DNA of 64,000 bases from positions 4,132,001-4,196,000 of the forward strand of contig NZ_CP047135.1 of NCBI RefSeq assembly GCF_009832905.1, in the 5' to 3' direction. Numbering within the stretch: position 1 is the first letter of the stretch; each line of letters starts with the position of its first letter. The translations under genes and the position numbers were made by a program. This DNA is from Stenotrophomonas sp. 364. GTDB taxonomy: Bacteria; Pseudomonadota; Gammaproteobacteria; Xanthomonadales; Xanthomonadaceae. This document shows positions 1 to 7,896 of this stretch, one piece after another. The notes below the pieces were generated by a model. It had not been told where the DNA came from. It did no database searches and worked only from the letters and a program-made list of their open reading frames with translations.

Positions 1-55
1 CGTCATCGCGCTGTCATCGCGGCGTGCTGCAATCGCGCACGGATGCGCGACCCGC
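1..55. other. Window-edge intergenic sequence
   Basis: These bases lie beyond the stop codon of the FecR gene. No open frame, hairpin or REP element is visible. Whatever gene the FecR/sigma system controls could lie just outside the window on this side. Confidence 0.5.
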
Positions 56-1072
56 TCAGCCGATCAGGACCACGCCGCCGGGCATGTGCACCACGCGCGC
101 GCCGTACACGTCGCGGACCAGGTCGATGAAGGTGTCCAAGTCACGCAGGGGAATGCGCGCCTGCACCCGACGCGCCTGCAGCGCCGTACCGGTGATGACG
201 ATGCGGCCGGGGCGGTAGCGGTTGATCTCGTCCACCACGTCGGCCAGGGGCTGGTCATCGGCCACCAGCCAGCCCTGGCGCCACGCGTCGATGCGGTCGG
301 TGGCCACCTGCGCCACCGAGGCGATGCGGTCGCCGCCCAGGCGCGCCTGCCAGCCCGGCTGCAGCGTTACCGTGCGCGTGCCGCGCGTCAGCGTGGCGCT
401 GCCGGCCAGGCAGGTGACGCGCGCGTCGGCACCGACGCAACGCACATTGATCCGCGCGCCGGCAGCCGGCGTGACCCGGGCACCGTCGACATGGATCGCG
501 AAGTCGGCGCTGCCGCGCGCAGGCACGCTGAACTGCGCTTCGCCCTGGCCCAGTTGCAGGCCGGTGCCGCCGTCGACACGGCGCAGGTCGGTGCGGGTGC
601 CCATGGCCACCGCCACCCCCTGGATATCCAGCGTGCGCTGCTCGCCGGTGGCGGTGCGGAAATCGGCCCCCAGCGCGTCCATCTCCGGCCACATCCCCAA
701 CGGCGAGCGCGCCATCAGCCAGCCGCCGGCGGCGGCCGCCACGGCACCGCCGAGGAACGCGCGGCGCGTGCGGTTGACCCGGCTGCGCGGGCGCCCATGG
801 GCGGCGGGCACGGGCAAGGGCAGCGACGCTGCTTCGATGGGTGTCACCGCGGCGGCGTTGCCGGCCTGCAATGCGGGGCCCAGCGCATTCCACAGGGCAC
901 GCGCCTGCGCGAATGCCGCCGCATGGCGCGGGTCGAGCGCGCGCCAGCGGCGGAAGGCATCGGCGTCGGCCTGGGTGACGGGCGCGCCCTGCAGGCGCAG
1001 CAGCCAGTCGTGCGCCTGCTGCTGCAGGTCGGGCGGAATCACGGTGGAGGCAAGCGGGTTCATACCAGTCAT
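56..1072 (-). CDS. FecR-type anti-sigma factor
   Basis: A 338-residue FecR-family membrane regulator that would relay a periplasmic signal to its partner ECF sigma factor. The N-terminal cytoplasmic part (about residues 1-90) has the usual DUF4880-like pattern, with DPRHAAAFAQARALW. A twin-Arg/hydrophobic segment (TRRAFLGGAVAAAAGG) gives the single membrane crossing. The rest is a periplasmic FecR domain with ATGEQRTL and a C-terminal STN-like segment. The start ATG at 1072 overlaps the sigma factor stop in an ATGA junction; a second ATG lies 9 bp further in. It is the last gene of a three-gene translationally coupled operon. Confidence 0.9.
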   Translation of the reverse strand: MTGMNPLASTVIPPDLQQQAHDWLLRLQGAPVTQADADAFRRWRALDPRHAAAFAQARALWNALGPALQAGNAAAVTPIEAASLPLPVPAAHGRPRSRVNRTRRAFLGGAVAAAAGGWLMARSPLGMWPEMDALGADFRTATGEQRTLDIQGVAVAMGTRTDLRRVDGGTGLQLGQGEAQFSVPARGSADFAIHVDGARVTPAAGARINVRCVGADARVTCLAGSATLTRGTRTVTLQPGWQARLGGDRIASVAQVATDRIDAWRQGWLVADDQPLADVVDEINRYRPGRIVITGTALQARRVQARIPLRDLDTFIDLVRDVYGARVVHMPGGVVLIG

Positions 1073-1599
1073 GACGGTTTTCCGGCGCCGGGACCGAACC
1101 GCTGCACCAGCGGCCGGTCCAGCCGTGCGGCGCAATGCTGCAGCGCCTTCTTCAGGTCTTTGCCGATCATCCGCGCGGACACGCCGTGTTCGGCAGCGAT
1201 GGCCTCGATGGGGCGGTGTTCCACGCGGGCGGCAATCAGGATGGCGCGCTGGCGCGCGGGCAGTTCGCGCAGTGCCTCGGTGAGTGCGCCCATCTCCGCG
1301 CGGCCAAAGGTGACCGTGGCCGGGTCGAGGTGGTCGGTGCCCTCCTCCATCAGTGCATCCACCTCGGCGCCGGTGAGCACGCGGGCTTGAGCGCTGCGCT
1401 GATCGCTGGCGGCGTTGACCGCCATACGGAACAGGTAGGCCACCGGGTTGCGCTGCGGTTGTGCGCCGCCCATGCGCTCCACCCGCAGCCAGGTTTCCTG
1501 CAGCGCATCCAGCGCCAGGTCGTCCGAGCCGAGCCGCCGCCGCAGGCGCTTGCGGAACGCCTCGTAGTGTTCCAGCAGCACGCTGCCCAGGCTGCTCAC
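1069..1599 (-). CDS. ECF RNA polymerase sigma factor, FecI-like
   Basis: A 176-residue extracytoplasmic-function sigma-70 factor. Region 2 is seen in DLALDALQETWLRVER and NPVAYLFRMAVNAASD. Region 4 is the helix-turn-helix RAILIAARVEHRPIEAIAAEHGVSARMIGKDLKKAL. It sits between the STN protein and FecR, with four-base ATGA overlaps at both ends, so the three proteins are probably made together. Such factors normally control a linked outer-membrane receptor or secreted-protein gene, but none is present on the visible side. Its target is not known from the sequence. Confidence 0.92.
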   Translation of the reverse strand: MSSLGSVLLEHYEAFRKRLRRRLGSDDLALDALQETWLRVERMGGAQPQRNPVAYLFRMAVNAASDQRSAQARVLTGAEVDALMEEGTDHLDPATVTFGRAEMGALTEALRELPARQRAILIAARVEHRPIEAIAAEHGVSARMIGKDLKKALQHCAARLDRPLVQRFGPGAGKPS

Positions 1600-2318
1600 G
1601 GCGCGCCCTTGCAGGGCACCGTGGCGGTCGCGCTGCGCGGCAGCAGCTGCAGCGTGATCGGCTGCGGCAGGCCACTGGGCAGGCCCGGCAACGCAATCCC
1701 GCGCACGCGGTCCAGCAGCGCATCGTCGCGCGCGGTGTCGCCGCTGCCCTGCAGCAGGGTGCTTCTTTCAACGCGATGGTCAGCATTCAACCAGAGTTGC
1801 AGCACGGCACGGTAACTGCCCGGGCGCGTGGCGCGGGTGCCGCACAGCGCCTGCTCAAGCGAGCGCTGGATGATCCGCGCGGCGTGTGCCGGCACCCTGC
1901 CTGCCGACGCGGCAGCAGCGTCCACCGGCGCAGCAGGCGTCACTGCATCGGCGGGAACCAGGGTGAGGGCCGCACCGTCGACGAAGCGCGGCGCCAACCC
2001 GGTGCCATCCAGCAGGGTCTGCAACGCAGGCAGCGGCGCAAAGGTGCCCTGGACCGGCGTGGAGCGCAGCCCACCCAGCAGATGCGCATCGATCAGTACC
2101 GCCACCCCGGTAATCTCCCCATACGACTGCAAGGCGTCCGGCAACGATTGTGCCGGTATGTCGAAGCGACGTGGCGTGCCGCTGTCATCGGCACCGGCTG
2201 CTGCCGCGCACGGCAGCCACAGGCCCAGCGCGGCGCTGCACATCGCCCCCAGCGCCAGCCCCAGCAGCGGTCGCGGGCGGGCCCGCGCCCCGGTGTCATC
2301 AAACTGCATGCAAGACAC
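1596..2318 (-). CDS. Secreted STN-domain protein with TonB-C-like tail
   Basis: A 240-residue exported protein. A hydrophobic signal segment (LLGLALGAMCSAALGLWL) is followed by a secretin/TonB short N-terminal (STN) domain at about residues 48-118, recognised by FDIPAQSLPDALQSYGEITG and DGTGLAPRFV. The C-terminal part (YRAVLQLWLNADHRVE) resembles a TonB C-terminal domain. STN is the signalling domain that TonB-dependent transducers use to contact FecR. Here it is a separate protein encoded first in the sigma/FecR operon. The start at 2318 is followed by another possible Met at residue 4. The partner that signals through it is unknown. Confidence 0.78.
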   Translation of the reverse strand: MSCMQFDDTGARARPRPLLGLALGAMCSAALGLWLPCAAAAGADDSGTPRRFDIPAQSLPDALQSYGEITGVAVLIDAHLLGGLRSTPVQGTFAPLPALQTLLDGTGLAPRFVDGAALTLVPADAVTPAAPVDAAAASAGRVPAHAARIIQRSLEQALCGTRATRPGSYRAVLQLWLNADHRVERSTLLQGSGDTARDDALLDRVRGIALPGLPSGLPQPITLQLLPRSATATVPCKGAP

Positions 2319-2380
2319 GCCAGCATCAGAACGCCAAGCCGGTCACGTTAGAGCGGCTTCATTGCAGCGCGGTGACAGAC

Positions 2381-2743
2381 ATGATGCAGAACGTTTCACG
2401 CAGGGGTTGCGCGGTGCTGGCCTGTGCCGCGCTGTGGCTGGGCCTGTGCGGCACGGCCGCACGGGCAGGCGAGGCGACCGATGGCACCGGCTGCATCGAG
2501 CTGGAGGTCAATGGCGAGCGGATCCGCGATTACGCCTGCATGAGCCGGATGTTGGCACCGGCGGCAACCACGGCGACACCGGCAACCACGGCTCCGATGG
2601 CCGCCGAACAGCGCGTGCGCCAACCGCCCAGTGCACTGGGGCTGGCCAACCGTGCCGCTACCCAGCAGCGCATGGGCACCAGTTTTGGGGTGTCCACCCA
2701 GCCACAACGGCCTGCCCCGCCGCCCGCACCGGTGCGTCCGTGA
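2381..2743 (+). CDS. Small secreted hypothetical protein
   Basis: A 120-residue protein, divergent from the STN/sigma/FecR operon. Residues 1-29 form a clear Sec signal peptide (CAVLACAALWLGLCG, ending ARAG). The mature part has two Cys (GCIELEVNG and DYACMSR), then a low-complexity Ala/Thr stretch and a Pro-rich tail. The two Cys could form a disulphide. An in-frame start far upstream would run into the divergent gene, so the tandem ATG at 2381/2384 is preferred. The family is not recognised. Its position suggests it belongs to the same envelope system. Confidence 0.65.
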   Translation: MMQNVSRRGCAVLACAALWLGLCGTAARAGEATDGTGCIELEVNGERIRDYACMSRMLAPAATTATPATTAPMAAEQRVRQPPSALGLANRAATQQRMGTSFGVSTQPQRPAPPPAPVRP

Positions 2744-2747
2744 GCGA

Positions 2748-3182
2748 TTAAAGAACGGTGGCTTCGGCCGGTTGCATCCCCAGCCCAAGGCGCAGCGGCT
2801 GGCGCATGCCGGGCGGCGGGGGTCCGGGCAGGGGCGCATGGTCCAGCACGGCGCGCAGGTCGGCGTCGGCCTGCGCATCCCCCAGCGAGGCGAAGTGGCT
2901 GCGGATCACCGTGCCGCCCGCGTCGATCCACAGGCTCACCACCAGTGGGGCGGCCGGTGCAGTCGCGGGGTGCTGCTGCAGGAACGCCTGCAGGCGAACC
3001 ACGCGCGGGTCGTCGGTGCGCGCAAGACGTTCGGCCAGCGCGGTGCTGGCGCTGCCGGCATAGGCCTGCCATGTGGCGGGCACCGCAGGCTCGGCGGCGC
3101 TGCCGGCGCTGGCCGCAGCCAGCCCCGCCACTACCAGCCAGCCCCGTATGCGGGCGCCGCCCCGCCATTGCCACACACCCAT
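2748..3182 (-). CDS. Secreted protein with TonB-C-like domain
   Basis: A 144-residue exported protein. The basic N-terminus and hydrophobic stretch (GWLVVAGLAAASAGSAAE) act as a signal peptide. Residues about 75-140 (PLVVSLWIDAGGTVIRSHF, then a short Pro loop and QPLRLGLGM) look like the beta-alpha-beta core of a TonB C-terminal domain. The same kind of domain ends the STN protein at 1596-2318, which hints at a shared function. It converges on the small secreted gene with 4 bp between the stops. The precise role is unknown. Confidence 0.65.
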   Translation of the reverse strand: MGVWQWRGGARIRGWLVVAGLAAASAGSAAEPAVPATWQAYAGSASTALAERLARTDDPRVVRLQAFLQQHPATAPAAPLVVSLWIDAGGTVIRSHFASLGDAQADADLRAVLDHAPLPGPPPPGMRQPLRLGLGMQPAEATVL

Positions 3183-3344
3183 CGCGCCTGCTCCGTCACC
3201 GTGTCATGAACCCGGACCGCGCGCCGCCGCGTGCTGCGGGGCCCGACGGAGGCCGGGTGGGCATGTACTGTGCGCAGCCTGCGTGACAGTGCGATGGCGG
3301 ACGGCGTCGGGGTGGCACCGGCCCTGGCCCGGTGCACCCCGCCG

Positions 3345-3369
3345 GTAGGCACCGACCGTTGGTCGGTGC
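3345..3369 (+). repeat. GTAG-type REP palindrome
   Basis: A GTAG head is followed by a perfect stem GCACCGACC/GGTCGGTGC with a GTT-like loop, the SMAG pattern. It lies just downstream of the GH109 gene stop at 3378. Confidence 0.8.
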
Positions 3370-3377
3370 GCCGTTGC

Positions 3378-4733
3378 TCAATACGTCTCGTCGAACGCAA
3401 AGATCGGCTTGCGCTGCTTCCACAGCCCGGCGGTGAAGTCCGGGAACTCCAGCGTCTGGAAGCTGTTGGCGATGGACTGCTCCGACAGCGGGGTGATCGC
3501 ACTCCAGGTGATGGCGTCGTAGATGTCGATCGGCATCGGCGCGCGGGCCTTCAGGGCCTCAACGAACGCATGGATCACGAACCAGTCCATGCCACCGTGG
3601 CCGGCGCTGGCGGCGGTATCGGCGTGCTGCTTCCACAGCGGGTGCTCGTACTGGTCCTGGTAGGCCTTGAAGTCTTCCCACTTGTGCGGCGGGCTGCGGC
3701 CTTCGATGTGGATGGACTGGTTGACGTCCATCCACAGGCCCTTGGTGCCCTGCACGCGGAAGCCCATTGAGTACGGGCGCGGCAGCGAGGTGTCGTGCTG
3801 CAGGATGATCGTTTCGCCGTTCTCGCAGGCCAGCGTGGTGGTCACCACGTCGCCCAGCTTGAACGCCACTTTGGTGCTGGGATGGGTGGTGCCGCCGCTC
3901 TTGGCCACGGTGTAGTCGTGCAGGCCGCGCGCCTTGCTGGCGAACGCGTTGATGTGGGTGAAGCGGTTGCCACGGTTGATGCCGGTGTACATCGCGCAGG
4001 GGCCGATGCCGTGGCTGGGGTACAGCTCGCCGTTGCGCTTGACCGAGTGCTCGGTGCGCCAGCGCGCCTCGGACCAGCCCTTGGCGCCGAACTCCACGCC
4101 GCTGTCATACGGCTGGTTGGGGTCGCCGGAGTTGAACTTCACCCCGCGCAGGTCGTGCTGGTAGCCGGCCTGCAGGTGCACCAGCTCGCCGAACAGGCCT
4201 TGGCGCACCATCTGCAGCGCGGCCATCACATCGCGCCGGTAGCAGACGTTTTCCAGCAGCATGTACGGGGTGCCGGTGGACAGCTGGGTCTTGAGCACGT
4301 CCCAGTGGTCCTGCAGGGTGATGCCGGCCACCACTTCACAGCCAACCGCGATCCTGGCCTGCATGGCCGCAATGGCCATCGGGGCGTGGTACTCCCACGG
4401 GGTGGCGATGACCACGCCATCCAGCCCGCGCTGTTCCAGCAGGCGCTTCCAGGCATTGACGTCGCGGTCCTGGCCGTAGGTCTTCGGCGCCGGCTTGCCG
4501 GCCTTGGCCACCATCTCCACGGCGCGGCCGAGCATGATCGGTTCGATGTCGCACAGCGCCACCACCTCCACGTCGTCGCGGCGCACCAGTTCCTTCAGCA
4601 GCACCTGGCCGCGCATACCCGTGCCGATCAGGCCCAGCCGCACCTTGCGCCCGCGTGCCCAGGCCGGTACCTGCGGCAGCAGGCTGCTGGCGGCGACGGC
4701 GGCGCTGGCCGCGATGAATTCCCTACGTTGCAT
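3378..4733 (-). CDS. GH109 alpha-N-acetylgalactosaminidase
   Basis: A 451-residue exported glycosidase of the NAD-dependent GH109 family. GH109 members hydrolyse terminal alpha-linked GalNAc through an oxidation-elimination mechanism. The twin-Arg signal (QRREFIAASAAVAASS) fits Tat export of a folded, NAD-loaded enzyme. The Rossmann motif is LGLIGTGMRGQ. Family stretches ENVCYRRDVMAALQMVRQGL and GGMDWFVIHAF are present. A strong GAGGAGG ribosome site precedes the ATG at 4733. It is the last gene after the GH31 enzyme and the receptor, so it most likely acts in the periplasm on GalNAc-capped glycans imported by that receptor. Confidence 0.88.
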   Translation of the reverse strand: MQRREFIAASAAVAASSLLPQVPAWARGRKVRLGLIGTGMRGQVLLKELVRRDDVEVVALCDIEPIMLGRAVEMVAKAGKPAPKTYGQDRDVNAWKRLLEQRGLDGVVIATPWEYHAPMAIAAMQARIAVGCEVVAGITLQDHWDVLKTQLSTGTPYMLLENVCYRRDVMAALQMVRQGLFGELVHLQAGYQHDLRGVKFNSGDPNQPYDSGVEFGAKGWSEARWRTEHSVKRNGELYPSHGIGPCAMYTGINRGNRFTHINAFASKARGLHDYTVAKSGGTTHPSTKVAFKLGDVVTTTLACENGETIILQHDTSLPRPYSMGFRVQGTKGLWMDVNQSIHIEGRSPPHKWEDFKAYQDQYEHPLWKQHADTAASAGHGGMDWFVIHAFVEALKARAPMPIDIYDAITWSAITPLSEQSIANSFQTLEFPDFTAGLWKQRKPIFAFDETY

Positions 4734-4753
4734 GCAACACTCCTCCTCTTGAG

Positions 4754-4779
4754 ACCGCGCCGGCGGGGGCCGGCGCGGT
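4754..4779. terminator. Intercistronic GC hairpin
   Basis: Perfect 11-bp arms (ACCGCGCCGGC and its complement) close a GGGG loop between the receptor stop and the GH109 start. There is no T-run, so it may act as partial terminator or mRNA stabiliser that lowers GH109 output relative to the receptor. Confidence 0.55.
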
Positions 4780-4786
4780 GGAACCG

Positions 4787-7759
4787 TCAGAACTTGTAGC
4801 CGACGGTCAGACTGTAACCACGACCGAAGATGGTCGCGTAATCGCTGGAATCGCCCAGGAAGCTGTTCGGATCGTAGAACGGCAGGCGGTCGAACAGGTT
4901 CTTGATGGTGAAGCCCACGTTCCAGTGGTCATCCGGACGCCAGGCCACGCTCAGGTTGGCGGTCCACCACGACGGAGCGCCGTCGCACTTGCTCTGCTCC
5001 ACCGGCAGGTAGCCGGCGGTGCAGGTCTGCGGGTTGTTGTCTTCTTCATCGATCTGCTGGAGCGCCCACTTGGTGCCGCCCACGTAGTTGATGAACATGC
5101 TGGTGGTGACCTGCTTGTAGCTCCAGTCGGCGTTCAACGTGGCCCGCAGGCGCGGGTTGTTGTAATAACCCACCAGGTCACCGTAGTACCAGCCGCTTTC
5201 CTCGTCCAGGTAGGAGCGGTTGCGGTTGGCGATGGTGGCGGCAACGCCGATGTTCAGGTTGCCCCACTCGCCCAGCGAGAAGCGGCTGCGCGCGTCGATG
5301 TCGAAGCCGTCGATCAGGGTCTTGCCGCGGTTTTTGTACTGCCCCACCACGCTGGCCACGTTGCCGGTGCTGTAACCGGGCAGCGTGCCGGGGCAGCTGA
5401 CGCCGCTGGCCGGGTCGGCGCACATGGCCGCCAGCGCCGCCTGGTTGGCGCGGTCGGCTTCGGTGATCGGCGAGCGGGTGGAGGAGATGATGTCTTCGTC
5501 GCGGGTGTAATCGGGCGCGACGATTTCGTTGGTGCGGTAGATGAACCAGTAATCGGCCGACACCGACAGCCACGCGGTGGGTTCGTAGACGAAGCCCAGC
5601 GTGGTGATCTTGGCCTTCTCCGGCTTCAGCGCCGGGTTGGGCTGGGTCATGCGCGCCACGGTACGGCTGCAGTCGCTGTTGAGCAGGGTCTTGCCCAGGT
5701 CCACGTCACCGCCGCGCCGGGATTGCAGCAGCAGGTTGGCAATGGCGTTGGTCTCGTTGCAGCGCACTTCGTCGCGGTAGCCGCCAAGCTGGGCGAACAC
5801 ACCGCCGTTGCCGGATTCGGCCAGGCTCGGCGCGCGGAAGCCGGTGGAATAGGTGCCACGCAGCATCAACTGGTCGAACATCTGATACTTCAGGCCTACC
5901 TTCGGGGCCAGGTTGGCGCTGAAGTCGGGGTACTTGTCCACGCGCAGCGCCGCGTCCAGTTCCAGCTTCTCGGTGAGCGGGGCCACGGTTTCGGCGAACA
6001 GCGCGTAGGTGTTGCGCTTGCCGTCGAACCACGAGCCGCCCTGCTGGGTGATCAGGCCGTTGGCCGCGTCCGGGTTGCCGGGGGTGTAGAAGGTTTCGCG
6101 GCTGGCATTGAAGCCGAAGGCTGCGCGTACTTCACCGGCCGGCATCTGGAACAGCGGGCCTTCGATCTTGCCGTCCAGGGTGTGCAGGCGGGTCCAGGAC
6201 TGGATGTCGAAGGTGGGGAATGCTTCGCGGATCAGCGCCGCGTTGGCTTCGCTGTATTCGCCAAATTTATACGCCGGGTGGTCGGAGATGATCACCCGCC
6301 CGGTGCCCGGGTCGACGCTGTACGGGCCAAACGCCTTCTCGAAGCCGGCCAGGTTGACGTTGGTGGTCTGGTAGGTCACCGAGTGGCTGCCGGCGGTGGC
6401 GAAGGCGGTTTCCCAGTTCCAGTCGCCCACGTCGCCGCGCAGGCCGGCCACCACGCGGTAGCTCTGGTCGGTGTTGCGCTGGCCGAAGTGGTTGGCGCCC
6501 ACGTCCTGCAGCAGGTATTGCAGGCCCACAACGCCACCCATCAGGGCTTTCAGTTCGGGCGAGGCGTGGTTGTATTCGTTGTTCGGGCCGAGGTACGGGT
6601 ACAGGAACTGGTTGACCGTGGTGCCGGTGTTGCGCGAGAACCAGCTGGTGGGGTTGCCGGTGGTGGTGCCGTAGGCACGCGGGGTGCCGCCGTTGGCGGT
6701 CAGATCGATGTCGGTGTAGGTCGCTTCGGCGAACGCCTCGGTGCTGTCGCCGATCAGGAAGTGGGCGTTGACGTACGCAGTGTTGCGCTCGGACTTGGCA
6801 CCGGCGTCGATCTCGTTGTTCATCCACGTCTCCCAAATACAGCGCGGGCCGGCCGCTTCACTGGTGAGCACGTTGTTGCAGCCCGGCGCGGCTTCCTGCA
6901 CGCGGCGACCGGTGACCGGGTCGAAGGCGAAGTAGCTGCCCGGGTTGAACTCGCCCGGCTTGCTGCCGGTGCCCAGGCGCAGGTTGGGCAGGTAGTTGGG
7001 GTTGTTGACGTAGTACTGGGACGGGCGCTTGTCGTAGAAGTCGCTCAGCGGAATCGCATCGCGCCGGTACAGGTTGACCGAGGCGTACACGTTGTAGCGG
7101 TCTTCATCCAGGTCGCCGAAGCCGGCGGTGATGCTGCCCTGGTGTTCGCCGTAGGAACTGATGCGCGAGGACTTGTCGGTGGTGAGGTTGATCTCCGCGC
7201 CCTGGTAGGAGCGCTTGGTGATCACGTTGATCACGCCGGCCACCGCGTCGGTACCGTACACCGCCGAGGCGCCGTCGGTGAGCACTTCCATGCGTTCGAT
7301 CGCCGCGGCGGGAATCGCATCGATGTTGACGAACTGGGTCTGGAAGCCGGCGGGCGCGCCGTAGTACGACAGGCGACGGCCGTTCAGCAGCACCAGCGTG
7401 CCCTGCGCGCCGAGGCCGCGCAGGTTGGCCTGCGAGGCGCCGTCGGAACCGGTGAACAGCGAGCGCGCATCCTGCTGGGCGGGGCGTGCCGCCGGCAGGT
7501 TGTCGAGCACCTGCAGCAGCGTGCGCGCGCCCATGTTCTCGATGTCCTGCTTGCTGATCACCTGCACCGGCGAGGCGGTTTCCACGTCGCTGCGGCGGAT
7601 GTTGGAGCCGGTCACTTCAATGCGCTGCAGCTCGGTGGCCTTGGCAGCGGGCGCGGCCTCCTGCGCACCGGCGTTGCCGGCCACGGCAAGGGCCAGGCCC
7701 AGTGCGATGGACAAGGGGGTAGCGGGGATGCAGCGATGGCGATGGCGTTCGGTCAACAT
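4787..7759 (-). CDS. TonB-dependent outer-membrane receptor for GalNAc glycans
   Basis: A 990-residue TonB-dependent receptor. The start at 7759 is chosen because AAGGAGAC lies just upstream, and it opens a signal peptide (SIALGLALAVAGNAGAQ). The plug domain begins with LQRIEVTGSNIRR, typical of Xanthomonadaceae carbohydrate receptors, and includes GASAVYGTDAVAGVINVIT. A long beta-barrel follows, ending in the aromatic YSLTVGYKF terminus needed for outer-membrane assembly. It sits between two alpha-GalNAc-ase genes, so its likely substrate is a GalNAc-containing oligosaccharide, by inference from context only. The 137-bp leader contains a CTTTC motif that could bind AgaR. Confidence 0.92.
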   Translation of the reverse strand: MLTERHRHRCIPATPLSIALGLALAVAGNAGAQEAAPAAKATELQRIEVTGSNIRRSDVETASPVQVISKQDIENMGARTLLQVLDNLPAARPAQQDARSLFTGSDGASQANLRGLGAQGTLVLLNGRRLSYYGAPAGFQTQFVNIDAIPAAAIERMEVLTDGASAVYGTDAVAGVINVITKRSYQGAEINLTTDKSSRISSYGEHQGSITAGFGDLDEDRYNVYASVNLYRRDAIPLSDFYDKRPSQYYVNNPNYLPNLRLGTGSKPGEFNPGSYFAFDPVTGRRVQEAAPGCNNVLTSEAAGPRCIWETWMNNEIDAGAKSERNTAYVNAHFLIGDSTEAFAEATYTDIDLTANGGTPRAYGTTTGNPTSWFSRNTGTTVNQFLYPYLGPNNEYNHASPELKALMGGVVGLQYLLQDVGANHFGQRNTDQSYRVVAGLRGDVGDWNWETAFATAGSHSVTYQTTNVNLAGFEKAFGPYSVDPGTGRVIISDHPAYKFGEYSEANAALIREAFPTFDIQSWTRLHTLDGKIEGPLFQMPAGEVRAAFGFNASRETFYTPGNPDAANGLITQQGGSWFDGKRNTYALFAETVAPLTEKLELDAALRVDKYPDFSANLAPKVGLKYQMFDQLMLRGTYSTGFRAPSLAESGNGGVFAQLGGYRDEVRCNETNAIANLLLQSRRGGDVDLGKTLLNSDCSRTVARMTQPNPALKPEKAKITTLGFVYEPTAWLSVSADYWFIYRTNEIVAPDYTRDEDIISSTRSPITEADRANQAALAAMCADPASGVSCPGTLPGYSTGNVASVVGQYKNRGKTLIDGFDIDARSRFSLGEWGNLNIGVAATIANRNRSYLDEESGWYYGDLVGYYNNPRLRATLNADWSYKQVTTSMFINYVGGTKWALQQIDEEDNNPQTCTAGYLPVEQSKCDGAPSWWTANLSVAWRPDDHWNVGFTIKNLFDRLPFYDPNSFLGDSSDYATIFGRGYSLTVGYKF

Positions 7760-7896
7760 CTTTGTCTCCTTGTTCGATCCGCAGCGTGGGGCTGGCGGTG
7801 GATGGGTGTTTTCGGGCAAACGTCCCCCGTGCCGCGGCCACACGGCCGCAGACGGGAAACGGAGAGAGCTGTTTTTCTGAAAGGGTGTTTCTTCGG

